Of a DNA stretch of 64,000 nucleotides, positions 8,982 through 18,270 are shown piece by piece. The stretch is from DATFQE01 sp963738205 (GTDB lineage: Bacteria; Actinomycetota; Thermoleophilia; Gaiellales; Gaiellaceae). The notes beneath the pieces were generated by a model that made no database searches, was not told where the DNA came from, and saw nothing but the letters and a program-made list of their open reading frames with translations. The DNA is taken from contig CAVTVQ010000009.1 of NCBI GenBank assembly GCA_963738205.1, forward strand, positions 310,001-374,000, given 5' to 3'. How positions within the stretch are numbered: position 1 is the first letter of the stretch; every line of letters starts with the position of its first letter. Position numbers and translations under genes: made by a program.

Positions 8982-11537
8982 GTGTCCCCGAAGACCCTCA
9001 CCGGCGCCGAGCTCCAGCTCGACGACGGGCCCGCGCGCGACTCCGAGCTGTTCCTCGTCGACGGCAACAACCTGGCTTACAGAGCCTTTTTCGCGCTGCC
9101 CGAGGAGCTCGCCACGAGCGAGGGCTTCTCCACGAATGCACTGCTCGGGTTCACGAACATGCTGTTCAAGCTGCTGTCCGATTACCGGCCCAAGGGCGTC
9201 GCCGTCGCGTGGGACACGCGGCCGGTCCACCGGCACGAAATCGCGGAGACGTACAAGGAGGATCGCCGGCCGATGCCGGACCTCCTCCGCGAGCAGTTCC
9301 CGTACTTCCGGCCGATCGTCGAGGCCTTCGGCTACCGCAACCTCGAGTTCGAGGGCTGGGAGGCGGACGACGTGATTGCAACGCTGTCGGCGCGCGCCGA
9401 CGCGGCCGGGGTGAAGACCACTGTTGTCTCGACCGACCGCGACGCCTTCCAGCTCGTCTCCGAGAACGTCTGCCTGATGATGACGCCGCGCGGTGTCGCG
9501 GACGTCAACGTCTATACGCCGGAGCGTGTCGAGGCCCGCTACGGGATCCGGCCCGACCAGATCCCCGACTTCATCGGCCTCAAAGGCGACAGCTCGGACA
9601 ACATCCCGGGCGTCCCGGGCATCGGCGACAAGACGGCCGGTCAGCTGATCGCGCAGTACGGCTCGGTCGAGGAGGTGATCGAGCACGTCGACGAGCTCAC
9701 ACCCGCGCGCGCGAAGGCGATTCGGGAGCACGCCGACCAGGCGCTCCAGTCGAAGCTGCTGGCGACGATGCGACGCGACCTCGAGCTCGACTTCGACCCG
9801 AACGAGATCGTCCTCAACCCGCCCGACCGCTCGCAGTTGCGGGAGATGTTCCGCCGCTTCGAGTTCCGAGCCCTGCTCGGCCGCGTCGACGACCTCGACG
9901 CCGCGGTGCCCGCCGCCGAGGTGGTCGTCGAGGGGGTTCCCGTCTCGTGGCGGGAGGGTCTGCTGGCCGAGCCGGCCGGCGTTGCCGGCTACGCGGTCGA
10001 CCCTGACGGTCGAGCCGCCCTGGCGACCGAGGACGAGGTCGTCGTGGGAGAGGCGCCGGCGCGCATGGGCGGCGAGCTCGTCGTCCACGACGCCAAGGCA
10101 CAGCGAGTCGCCGCCGCCGACGACACGCTGCTCGCCGCCTACCTGATCGAGCCCGGCCGCGCGACGTACGAGCTCGACGACCTGGCCGCCGAATACGGCG
10201 TCGACATCCTGCTCGACCCACCTGCCGAGGAGGAGACGACCGCGCTGGTGCGGCGCGCCGACCTGCCGCGGCGGCTGATCGGGCGCATGCGTGAGCGACT
10301 CACCGAGCGCGGCGCCGAGCGGCTCTACCGCGAGATCGAGCTACCGCTCACCGAGGTGCTCGCGGCGATGGAGGACGCAGGCGTCAAGATCGACACGTAC
10401 CGCATGGGCGAGATCACCGCGCGCCTGGCCGATCGCGTCGAGGAGTTGGAGTCTCTTGCGTACGAGCTCGCCGGCGAGGAGTTCGTGCTCGGCTCGACGC
10501 CGCAGGTCGGGCGGATCCTGTTCGAGAAGCTGCAGCTGACACCGGGGCGCAAGGGGAAGACCGGCTATTCGACGGACACGCGCGTCCTCCGGACGATTCG
10601 GGACGAGCACGAGATCGTCGGCGTGATCGAGGAATGGCGCGAGTACTCGAAGCTCCTCAACACCTATCTCGGGCCGCTGCCGAGCCTGATCTCCGAGGAG
10701 GACGGGCGCCTGCACACGACGTTCAACCAGGCGGTCGCCTCGACCGGCCGCCTGTCGACGTCGAACCCGAACCTCCAGGCGATCCCGATCCGCACCGACC
10801 TGGGCCGCGAGATCCGCTCGGCGTTCGTCGCCGAGCCGGGCCACAAGCTGCTCTCGGCCGACTACTCGCAAATCGAACTGCGCATCCTCGCGCACGTCTC
10901 CGGCGAGCCGAAGCTGCGCGAAGCCTTCGAGCGCGGCGAGGACATCCACACCGCCACCGCGGCGGAGATCCTCGGCAAGGATCCGGCCACCCTGACCCAC
11001 GGCGACCGCTCGATCGCGAAGATGATCAACTTCGGGATCGTCTACGGGATCTCGTCCTTCGGGCTCTCCGAGAACCTCGAGATCCCGCGCGAGCAGGCGC
11101 AGGAGTACATCGACTCGTACCTCGCGCGGTTCCCGCACGTGCAGGATTTCATCCAGCGCACGATCGAGCAGGCCGAGCGCGACGGCTACGTGACGAGCTT
11201 GCTGGGCCGCCGGCGGCCGGTGCCGGAGATCCGAACGCGGAACCGGCAGACGCGCGCGCTCGGCGAGCGGCTCGCGGTCAACTTCGTCATGCAGGGCTCG
11301 AACGCGGACATCATCAAGGTGGCGATGATCGCCATCCACCGGCGGCTGCGCGAGGAAGGTCGCGGCGCCCGCCTCGTCCTGCAGGTGCACGACGAGCTGC
11401 TGCTCGAGGTGCCAGAGCGCGAGATCGCCGCTGCGAAGGAACTCGTCCGCACCGAGATGTGCACCGCGTACGACCTGGATCCGCCCCTCGCCGTCGACGT
11501 GGGCGTCGGCGAGGACTGGGCAGACGCAAAGTCGTAA
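8982..11537 (+). CDS. polA: DNA polymerase I
   Basis: An 851-residue family A polymerase for Okazaki-fragment processing and repair. The N-terminal 5' nuclease (residues ~20-300) has LFLVDGNNLAYRAFFA, GWEADDVIATL and GLKGDSSDNIPGVPGIG. The middle exonuclease-like domain (~310-470) lacks the acidic D-x-E of a proofreading site; the region reads VAGYAVDPDG. So 3'-5' proofreading is probably absent, as in Taq and many actinobacterial Pol I. The polymerase domain has motif A LSADYSQIELRI (~624), motif B RSIAKMINFGIVYG (~676) and motif C QVHDELLLEV (~801). The start GTG 8982 is chosen because a -10-like TACAGT lies six bases upstream and the conserved N-terminus follows. Confidence 0.96.
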   Translation: MSPKTLTGAELQLDDGPARDSELFLVDGNNLAYRAFFALPEELATSEGFSTNALLGFTNMLFKLLSDYRPKGVAVAWDTRPVHRHEIAETYKEDRRPMPDLLREQFPYFRPIVEAFGYRNLEFEGWEADDVIATLSARADAAGVKTTVVSTDRDAFQLVSENVCLMMTPRGVADVNVYTPERVEARYGIRPDQIPDFIGLKGDSSDNIPGVPGIGDKTAGQLIAQYGSVEEVIEHVDELTPARAKAIREHADQALQSKLLATMRRDLELDFDPNEIVLNPPDRSQLREMFRRFEFRALLGRVDDLDAAVPAAEVVVEGVPVSWREGLLAEPAGVAGYAVDPDGRAALATEDEVVVGEAPARMGGELVVHDAKAQRVAAADDTLLAAYLIEPGRATYELDDLAAEYGVDILLDPPAEEETTALVRRADLPRRLIGRMRERLTERGAERLYREIELPLTEVLAAMEDAGVKIDTYRMGEITARLADRVEELESLAYELAGEEFVLGSTPQVGRILFEKLQLTPGRKGKTGYSTDTRVLRTIRDEHEIVGVIEEWREYSKLLNTYLGPLPSLISEEDGRLHTTFNQAVASTGRLSTSNPNLQAIPIRTDLGREIRSAFVAEPGHKLLSADYSQIELRILAHVSGEPKLREAFERGEDIHTATAAEILGKDPATLTHGDRSIAKMINFGIVYGISSFGLSENLEIPREQAQEYIDSYLARFPHVQDFIQRTIEQAERDGYVTSLLGRRRPVPEIRTRNRQTRALGERLAVNFVMQGSNADIIKVAMIAIHRRLREEGRGARLVLQVHDELLLEVPEREIAAAKELVRTEMCTAYDLDPPLAVDVGVGEDWADAKS

Positions 11538-11676
11538 CCACCTGCTCACCGGATAGCCGTCACTCGATCGAGTTCGCTCTATGCAGTGGGCGGAGTGCGG
11601 GATAGACTCGCCCCCGCGGCCATGGCCACCGTGTCCATGGCTTCGCCACGTCAGGGAGTCTCAGGGGAGGTTCTTC

Positions 11677-14600
11677 GTGTCGTTCGTTCGCCGTATTTGG
11701 GCTGCGCTCGCGCTCGCCCTCGCCGTCTTCGTCGTCGTTCCGGCCACCGCTTCAGCCGCCGCCGGCGACCTGTTCATCTCCGAGTACATCGAGGGCACGA
11801 GCAACAACAAGGCGGTCGAGATCTACAACCCGGGCGACGCGGCGGTGAACCTGACCGCTCAGCTCTACGGCATCCAGATGTACTTCAACGGCAACGCGAC
11901 CCCGACCCTCACCATCAACCTCCAGGGCACGATCCCCGCGCACGGCACATTCGTCGTCGCGCAGGCCAGCGCGAACGCGACAATCCTTGCGAAGGCCCAG
12001 CAGACGAGCAGCGCGGGGTGGTTCAACGGCAACGACGTCGTCGCCCTTCGCAAGGGCAACGACAACGTCGACGTCATCGGCCGTATCGCCGAGAGCATCA
12101 CCACCGAGTGGGGCACCGGTCTCACGAGCACGGCGGACAACACTCTGCGCCGAAAGTCGACGATCACCACGGGCGACACGAACGGCAGCGACGCCTTCGA
12201 CCCGGCCGCGGAATGGGACGGCTTCGCCACCGACACCTTCGACGGGCTCGGCACGCACACGGTCGGCGACGTCGACCAGCCGATCGTCATGGGGTGCGGC
12301 GGCACGTTGACCGTCCTGGAAGGCGTTGGCGCGTCCCGCACCGTGACCGCGACCGACCCGGACGGCACGGTCGTCGATCTCGCGCTCACGTCGGTCTCGC
12401 CACCGCCGGCAGCCGGCTCGTTCACGCGCACCTCGTTCACGCCGAGCAGCGGGGACGGGGGAACGGCCTCCGCGACCATCACGGTCGACCCGGCCACGCC
12501 GTCGGGCTCCTACACGGTCACCGTCCAGGCGTCGAACACCGACGGCCAGACGGGCAGCTGCTCGTTCACCGTCAACATCACCGATGTCAAGACGATCGGC
12601 GAGGTGCAGGGCTCGGTCGACGACGTCGTCAACCCTCTGACGCACGTCACGCCGTTCAACAACCAGATCGTCTTCGTGCGCGGCGTCGTCACGCAGAAGA
12701 GCCTCGCGCGCTCGAGCGCGGGCGCGAACCAGCGGGGGATCTTCCTCCAGAACACCGCCGCGCAGGGCGACGCAGACCCCAACTCGTCCGACGGCATCTT
12801 CGTCTTCATGGGCGGCTTCAGCGACCTGCTGCGGAACGACGGCGTCCCCGGCAACTACGTGCCGCAGGTCGGCGACGAGATCGTCATCAGCGGCCGGGCG
12901 AACGAGTTCTTCAACCTCACGCAGCTGTCGAGCGCACGCCTCGAGCGGTTCGTCAGCTCGATGAACGTGATCGAGCCGTTCGTGGCCGCGCCCCCGGACG
13001 ACCTCGCGGCCGCGAACCGGTACTGGGAGCGCCACGAGGACATGTATGCCCAGGTGCAGCAGAACAGCCTCGTCCTCGACGGCCTCGACGTGTTCGACGG
13101 GACGATCGACGTCGAGCTCTGGACGGCGCCACCGACGAGTGCGATCGCCCAGCGGGCGAACCCGTACGCGCGGCGTGCCTTCCGCGACCCGCATCCGCTC
13201 GACAACCTGCCGAACACCCTCTTCGACGACGGCAACGGGTATCGCGTCCTGCTGGGCGGCAACGGCATCAAGGCCGCCGCGAACAACAACCTCGCCAGGC
13301 TCGCGCCGTCGCACACGTTCCAGACGATCGCGAACGCTCCGGCCGGGGCCGTGAACTTCAACTTCAACAAGTACCGGCTCGAGGTCACGACGCAGCCCGA
13401 GCTCGTCGACGGCGTCGACCCGGCCGCGAACGAGCCGCCGGTCGCGGCAGTGCCGGGCGAGGAGTACGCGATCTCGAACTACAACGTCGAGAACCTCTAC
13501 GACTTCCGGGACGACCCGTTCGACGGTTGCGACTTCGTGGGCAACAGCGGCTGCCCGGGCGTCTCGCCGCCGTTCAACTACGTGCCCGAGTCGGAGGCGG
13601 ACTACCAGGAGCACCTCCAGAACCTCGCCGCGCAGATCGCCGGGCCGATGCACGCTCCTGACCTCCTGCTCGTGCAGGAGGCCGAGGACCAGGACATCTG
13701 CACCGCGGCGGGCGGCGCCCTCGTATGCGGTACGGCCGACAACCGCGACGGCGAGCCCGACACGCTGCAGGAGCTCGGCCTCGCGATCAAGGCGGCCGGC
13801 GGCCCGTCGTATCGGGCGGCGTACGACCGCAACGGCGCTGACGACCGCGGCATCGTCGCGGCGTTCCTCTACCGCCCCGACCGCGTGCAGCTCCTGCCGG
13901 CGTCGGCGGACGACCCGGTGCTCGGGTCCTCGCCCGAGGTCGAGTACCGGTCGGACGCGCTGGCCTACAACACCGATGTTCAGAACCCGAAGGCGCTCAA
14001 CTCGGTGCTTCCGGCCGACGTCGACCGGAGCACGGGCGTCGACGGCAGCAACGTCTTCACCCGGGCACCGCAGGTCGGGCATTTCCGCATCTGGCGGACG
14101 GCCGTGGGCGCAAGCGTCTTCCAGGACGTCTGGGCGATCTCGAACCACTTCTCGAGCACTCCTGACGCACGCGTCGGCCAGCGCACCGAGCAGGCCGCCT
14201 ACAACGCGGCGATCTACGCGGCGCTCGCGGACGCCGAGCCGGACCTCCGCGCCGACATCGGCGGCGACCTCAACACGTTCCCGCGGCCGGACGACCCGCT
14301 CGCGCCCGCGGGCTCGAGCGACCAGCTCGGCGGGCTGTACGAGGCCGGGCTCTCGTCGGCCTTCGACACGCTCGTGAGCGAGGTCCCCGCCAGCGCCTAC
14401 GGCTACGTGTTCCTCGGCCAGGCGCAGACGCTCGATCAGCAGTTCTACTCGGCGGCGCTCGAGGACGAGCTGGTGCAGGTGCGCTCGTCGCACATCAACG
14501 CCGACTGGCCCGCCGAGTTCCCGGGCGACGGCGCCCGCGGCGCGAGCGACCACGATCCGCTCATCTCGCGGGTCGCGCTGGCGACCACGCTCGAGCGGCT

Positions 14601-14823
14601 GACGGCGCTGCTCGACTACTACGCCACGACCGGCGACGTCGACCCCGGAGCGACGTACCGCCAGCTCAGGCACCACCTCGAGCAGGCCGCCGAGGAGCCC
14701 GACTCGTTCGAGGACCAGCTCGAGGCCTTCGCGAACCAGGTTCGCGGCAAGTCGCCCAAGTCAGTCACGCCTGCGGCGGCCGCTGCGCTGACCGCGGAGG
14801 CGGCTCGCCTGCTCGAGGACTAG
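11677..14823 (+). CDS. Secreted endonuclease: lamin-tail + EEP nuclease + C-terminal FIMAH-like domain
   Basis: A 1048-residue exported protein starting at GTG 11677 with AGGGGAGG six bases upstream. A signal peptide (ALALALAVFVVVPATASA) is followed by a lamin-tail domain (GDLFISEYIEGTSNNKAVEIYNPG, ~30-150). Next come an Ig-like stretch and an OB-like region (VVTQKSLARSSAG..., as in ExeM/NucH nucleases). An endonuclease/exonuclease/phosphatase domain follows from ~600 (ISNYNVENLYDF, LLVQEAED, NHFSS, GGDLNTFPRP, GASDHDPLIS), with the catalytic Asn, Glu, Asp and His all visible. The last ~70 residues (LLDYYATTGDVDP... to LEDstop) look like a FIMAH-type helical tail. Predicted role: extracellular DNA/RNA hydrolysis. 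The next gene encodes a secreted 5'-nucleotidase, which would complete nucleotide or phosphate scavenging. Confidence 0.9.
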   Translation: MSFVRRIWAALALALAVFVVVPATASAAAGDLFISEYIEGTSNNKAVEIYNPGDAAVNLTAQLYGIQMYFNGNATPTLTINLQGTIPAHGTFVVAQASANATILAKAQQTSSAGWFNGNDVVALRKGNDNVDVIGRIAESITTEWGTGLTSTADNTLRRKSTITTGDTNGSDAFDPAAEWDGFATDTFDGLGTHTVGDVDQPIVMGCGGTLTVLEGVGASRTVTATDPDGTVVDLALTSVSPPPAAGSFTRTSFTPSSGDGGTASATITVDPATPSGSYTVTVQASNTDGQTGSCSFTVNITDVKTIGEVQGSVDDVVNPLTHVTPFNNQIVFVRGVVTQKSLARSSAGANQRGIFLQNTAAQGDADPNSSDGIFVFMGGFSDLLRNDGVPGNYVPQVGDEIVISGRANEFFNLTQLSSARLERFVSSMNVIEPFVAAPPDDLAAANRYWERHEDMYAQVQQNSLVLDGLDVFDGTIDVELWTAPPTSAIAQRANPYARRAFRDPHPLDNLPNTLFDDGNGYRVLLGGNGIKAAANNNLARLAPSHTFQTIANAPAGAVNFNFNKYRLEVTTQPELVDGVDPAANEPPVAAVPGEEYAISNYNVENLYDFRDDPFDGCDFVGNSGCPGVSPPFNYVPESEADYQEHLQNLAAQIAGPMHAPDLLLVQEAEDQDICTAAGGALVCGTADNRDGEPDTLQELGLAIKAAGGPSYRAAYDRNGADDRGIVAAFLYRPDRVQLLPASADDPVLGSSPEVEYRSDALAYNTDVQNPKALNSVLPADVDRSTGVDGSNVFTRAPQVGHFRIWRTAVGASVFQDVWAISNHFSSTPDARVGQRTEQAAYNAAIYAALADAEPDLRADIGGDLNTFPRPDDPLAPAGSSDQLGGLYEAGLSSAFDTLVSEVPASAYGYVFLGQAQTLDQQFYSAALEDELVQVRSSHINADWPAEFPGDGARGASDHDPLISRVALATTLERLTALLDYYATTGDVDPGATYRQLRHHLEQAAEEPDSFEDQLEAFANQVRGKSPKSVTPAAAAALTAEAARLLED

Positions 14824-14889
14824 GAGTGCTTTGATTCAGGCGACGGAAGGCTGCAAGTACCAGGCAATTCGTCAGGGGAAGGGAGAGGA

Positions 14890-16665
14890 ATGAAGAGAAT
14901 CACCACTGCGGCGATGATCGTTCTCGCTGCGCTGTTCGTCGTCCCGAGCGCGATGGCAGGTCGCGGCGGAGACGGCGCCAAGGACAACGACACCAGGGTT
15001 CAGATCCTGGCCATCAACGACTTCCACGGCCACCTCGAGCCGAACACGCCCGGGACGATTCAGGTCGGGCAGACGCGCAGCGGGAGCACGATCGTGAACC
15101 AGGTGGTTCCCGCAGGGGGCGCGGAGTACCTCTCGACGCACGTGAAGGCGCTCCGGACCACGAACTCGAACACGATCACTGTGGGCTCGGGCGACCTGAT
15201 CGGCGCGAGCCCCCTGCTGTCGGGCCTCTTCCACGACGAGCCCTCGATCGAGGCGCTGAACGAGGTCGGAATCGACGTCAGCGGCATCGGCAACCACGAG
15301 TTCGACGAGGGCCTCGGCGAGGTCTACCGGATGATGAACGGCGGCTGCCATCCCGTCGACGGCTGCCAGGACGGCACGCCGTTCCTGGGCTCCGTGTTCG
15401 GCTACCTCGCCGCTAACGTCTTCTTCGAGGGGACCGACGACACGGTGCTGCCCGCGTACGAGGTCCGCAAGGTCGGCAACGCGAAGATCGCGTTCATCGG
15501 CCTCACGCTCGAGGGGACACCGCTGATCGTGACCCCGTCGGCGATCGAGGGGCTCGAGTTCCGGGACGAGATCGAGACCGTCAACAACCTGATCGGCAAG
15601 CTGAAGCGGAACGACATTCGCACGTTCGTCGTGCTGCTCCACGAGGGCGGGTTCCAGAACGCGCCGTTCTCGAACGCGAACGCGGCGCAGAATCTGCCCG
15701 GCTGGGCCGGCATCGACAACTGCGACAACCTGGGCGGAGCAATCGTCGACATCGCCAAGGGTCTCAGCGACGAGGTCGACGTGATCGTCAGCGGCCACAC
15801 CCACGCGCAGTACATCTGCGGTGGCGCCAACGAGATCGACGGCAAGCTCGTCACGAGCGCGGCGTCGTTCGGCCGCCTCGTCACCGACATCGACCTCGTG
15901 ATCGACCACGAGTCGAAGCAGGTCAAGGCGAAGACCGCCCGCAACGTGATCGTCACGCAGGACGTGGCGAAGGATCCGGCTGTGACCTCGATCCTCGACC
16001 ATTACCGTGTGATCGCGGACCCGATCTCGAACCGGGTCGTGGGCTCGGTGACCGCTCAGCTGCTGTCGACCCGCGATGCGGGCGGCGACCCGGACGGCGA
16101 CGGCGAGGCTCCGCTTGGAAACGTGGTCGCGGACGCCCAGCTCGAGGCGACGACGCCCACCGACTTCGGCGGCGCCGTGATCGCGTTCATGAACCCGGGC
16201 GGGATCCGCGGCCCGGTCAAGTACGAGGTGACTTCCGGGCTCGACCCCGTGACCTACGGGGAGCTCTTCACCGTGCAGCCGTTCTCGAACACGCTGACGG
16301 TCAAGACCTGCACCGGCGCGCAGATCCAGGCGCTCCTCGAGCAGCAGTTCGACAACCCTGCCGCCGGCCAGGTACGCATCCTGACCGTCTCTCGCGGCTT
16401 CAACTACTCGTATGACCGCACGCGGACATCGGATCGCGTCTTGAACAACACGGTGAAGCTGAACGGCACAGCGATCGTCGACGCGCAGCCCTACCGTGTG
16501 GAGATGAACAGCTTTCTCGCCACCGGCGGGGACGGGTTCAGCGTCTTCAACCAGTGCACGAACCAGCTCGGCGGCGAGATCGATCTCGACGCTCTGGTTC
16601 GCTACTTCCAAAATCACAGTCCGATCTCGCCGCCGGCCGAGGACCGGATCGTCCGGCTCGGGTAA
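14890..16665 (+). CDS. Secreted 5'-nucleotidase / 2',3'-cyclic phosphodiesterase (UshA-like)
   Basis: A 591-residue exported metallophosphatase with SD GGGAGAGG just before ATG 14890. A signal peptide (MIVLAALFVVPSAMA) precedes the N-terminal calcineurin-like domain. Metal ligands there are NDFHGHLEP (~43-51), GSGDLIG (~98), GNHEFDEG (~135) and GHTHAQY (~302). The C-terminal 5'-nucleotidase substrate domain has NPGGIRG (~435) and GELFTVQPFSNTL. It removes phosphate from extracellular nucleotides. No LPXTG or anchor is seen, so it is probably free or associated non-covalently. The gene is 66 bp after the secreted nuclease, likely co-transcribed, and ends before a strong terminator. Confidence 0.93.
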   Translation: MKRITTAAMIVLAALFVVPSAMAGRGGDGAKDNDTRVQILAINDFHGHLEPNTPGTIQVGQTRSGSTIVNQVVPAGGAEYLSTHVKALRTTNSNTITVGSGDLIGASPLLSGLFHDEPSIEALNEVGIDVSGIGNHEFDEGLGEVYRMMNGGCHPVDGCQDGTPFLGSVFGYLAANVFFEGTDDTVLPAYEVRKVGNAKIAFIGLTLEGTPLIVTPSAIEGLEFRDEIETVNNLIGKLKRNDIRTFVVLLHEGGFQNAPFSNANAAQNLPGWAGIDNCDNLGGAIVDIAKGLSDEVDVIVSGHTHAQYICGGANEIDGKLVTSAASFGRLVTDIDLVIDHESKQVKAKTARNVIVTQDVAKDPAVTSILDHYRVIADPISNRVVGSVTAQLLSTRDAGGDPDGDGEAPLGNVVADAQLEATTPTDFGGAVIAFMNPGGIRGPVKYEVTSGLDPVTYGELFTVQPFSNTLTVKTCTGAQIQALLEQQFDNPAAGQVRILTVSRGFNYSYDRTRTSDRVLNNTVKLNGTAIVDAQPYRVEMNSFLATGGDGFSVFNQCTNQLGGEIDLDALVRYFQNHSPISPPAEDRIVRLG

Positions 16666-16684
16666 GCGAACGAGCAACCAGATG

Positions 16685-16719
16685 CGAAGGGCCCGCCCGC
16701 GTGGCGGGCCCTTCGTTTT
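16685..16719 (+). terminator. Rho-independent terminator after the 5'-nucleotidase gene
   Basis: A perfect 13-bp stem CGAAGGGCCCGCC / GGCGGGCCCTTCG with a 5-base loop is followed by TTTT. It is the clearest intrinsic terminator in the window and isolates the nuclease/nucleotidase pair from rpsA. Confidence 0.93.
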
Positions 16720-16727
16720 CCCGTGGC

Positions 16728-16733
16728 TATACT
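16728..16733 (+). promoter_or_regulatory. rpsA -10 box
   Basis: TATACT lies 12 bases before the rpsA ATG, giving a predicted leader of only about five bases. It directly follows the upstream terminator; no Shine-Dalgarno fits in between. Confidence 0.5.
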
Positions 16734-16745
16734 GGCCGCCTGCCG

Positions 16746-18269
16746 ATGGCACCCGACACCGTGGACCGAACCGAAGCTCAGCTCGAGGAGGGCGTCTGGA
16801 CGACGACCCCCGAGGGCGAGCTCGTCCCTGACTACGACGCCACCTTCCCGACCATCAACGAGGGGGAGGTCGTGCACGGCACCGTCGTGCGCGTCGACAA
16901 GGACGAGGTGCTCGTCGACATCGGCTACAAATCCGAAGGAGTCATCCCCGTCTCCGAGCTGTCGATCCGCCGCTCGGTCAACCCGGCCGACGAGGTCGGG
17001 CTCGGCGACGAGATCGATGCGCTCGTCCTCACGAAGGAGGACGCCGAGGGTCGCCTGATCCTCTCCAAGAAGCGCGCCCGCTTCGAGCTCGCCTGGAAGA
17101 CGATCGAGACCAAGGCCGAGACCGGCGAGCCGATCGTCGGCAAGGTGATCGAGGTCGTCAAGGGCGGCCTCATCCTCGACCTGGGCGTGCGCGGCTTCCT
17201 GCCCGCCTCGCTGGTCGACATCCGCCGCGTCCACGACCTGGACGACTTCCTGGGCAAGGAGCTCCGCGCCAAGGTGATCGAGCTCAACCGCTCACGCAAC
17301 AACGTCGTCCTTTCGCGCCGCGCCGTCCTCGAGGACGAGCGCAAGGAGATGCGCCAGGCGATCCTCGACCGGCTCAACCCGGGCGACGTGGTCGACGGGC
17401 AGATCTCCAACATCGTCGATTTCGGCGCGTTCGTCGACCTGGACGGGATGGACGGGCTCATCCACATCTCCGAGCTTTCGTGGCGCCACGTCAACCATCC
17501 CTCCGAGGTGCTCGAGATCGGGCAGGACGTCAAGGTCAAGGTGCTCGACATCGACCGCGACCGTCAGCGGATCTCGCTCGGGCTCAAGCAGACCCAGTCC
17601 GACCCCTGGCAGCAGGTGGTCGAGGCGTACGGGGAGGGCGACGTCGTCGAGGGCCGCGTGACGAAGGTCGTCACCTTCGGCGCCTTCGTCGAGATCCTCC
17701 CGGGCGTCGAGGGGCTCGTGCACATCTCCGAGCTTGCCCAACACCACGTCGAGAACCCGCGCGAGGTCGTCTCGCAGGGCGACGTCGTCAACGTCAAGGT
17801 GATCGAGATCGACGCCGACCGCCGCCGCCTCTCGCTCTCGCTCAAGCGGGTCGAGGAAGGCGAGTCCGTGCAGCCGCGCGCCGACGGCGCGCCGCTCGCG
17901 GCGAACCTGGATCTGTCGGAGGACGTCTTCGGGGACGCGGCGGCCGCTCCGGCCGAGGACGTCGAGGTGCTCGACGAGACCGAGCTCGCCGAGGGCTCGA
18001 TCGAGGCGGTCGCGGAGGTCGAGGAGCCGGAGGCGGAGGCTGAGCCAAGCGAGCAGCCCGTCGCCGACGCGGCGCCCGTGGTCGTTGAGGAGCCCGTGGT
18101 CGTTGAGGAGCCCGTGGTCGTTGAGGAGCCCGCCGCGGAGGAGCCGGTCGCGGAGGAGCCTGCACCGACAGCGGAGCTCGCCGCGGAGGAGCCGGTAGCC
18201 GAGGCCGAGCCTGCAGCGACAGCGGAGGCCGACTCGCCTGCCGCCGAAGAGCCCGAGCGCGCCGAGTAA
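16746..18269 (+). CDS. rpsA: 30S ribosomal protein S1
   Basis: A 507-residue RNA-binding protein that delivers mRNA to the 30S subunit. It has four S1 domains, at about 38-110, 128-195, 217-283 and 298-370. The last two are the most canonical (GDVVDGQISNIVDFGAFVDL, VEGLVHISEL). Four domains is the usual actinobacterial arrangement, shorter than the six of E. coli. The C-terminal ~135 residues are a disordered Ala/Glu/Pro/Val tail. It includes three exact copies of an 18-bp unit encoding PVVVEE (18075-18128). The start is ATG 16746, behind a near-leaderless promoter. coaE follows one base after the stop, and the lytic transglycosylase overlaps coaE, giving a three-gene operon. Confidence 0.95.
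   Translation: MAPDTVDRTEAQLEEGVWTTTPEGELVPDYDATFPTINEGEVVHGTVVRVDKDEVLVDIGYKSEGVIPVSELSIRRSVNPADEVGLGDEIDALVLTKEDAEGRLILSKKRARFELAWKTIETKAETGEPIVGKVIEVVKGGLILDLGVRGFLPASLVDIRRVHDLDDFLGKELRAKVIELNRSRNNVVLSRRAVLEDERKEMRQAILDRLNPGDVVDGQISNIVDFGAFVDLDGMDGLIHISELSWRHVNHPSEVLEIGQDVKVKVLDIDRDRQRISLGLKQTQSDPWQQVVEAYGEGDVVEGRVTKVVTFGAFVEILPGVEGLVHISELAQHHVENPREVVSQGDVVNVKVIEIDADRRRLSLSLKRVEEGESVQPRADGAPLAANLDLSEDVFGDAAAAPAEDVEVLDETELAEGSIEAVAEVEEPEAEAEPSEQPVADAAPVVVEEPVVVEEPVVVEEPAAEEPVAEEPAPTAELAAEEPVAEAEPAATAEADSPAAEEPERAE
18075..18128 (+). repeat. 18-bp triple repeat inside the rpsA tail
   Basis: CCCGTGGTCGTTGAGGAG occurs three times without mismatch (18075-18092, 18093-18110, 18111-18128) and encodes three PVVVEE hexapeptides. 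The unit length keeps frame, so copy number can change without breaking the protein. Confidence 0.9.
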
Positions 18270-18270
18270 G

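Noticed and set aside
11619..11641. GCCATGG / CCATGGC inverted repeat upstream of the nuclease gene as an operator
   Set aside because: Only 7-bp arms around a common GC-rich palindrome, with no second copy or promoter context.
11752..14676. Very long open frame on the minus strand opposite the secreted nuclease (also at 27882-30815, 42408-45083 and 58539-61424)
   Set aside because: High-GC coding DNA leaves the antisense frame open by codon bias. The translations are Arg/Ala/Val/Asp-rich without motifs, while the opposite strand encodes clear families.
14836..14889. Separate promoter for the 5'-nucleotidase gene
   Set aside because: The 66-bp gap has no clear -10 at suitable distance. Co-transcription with the nuclease gene is the simpler reading.
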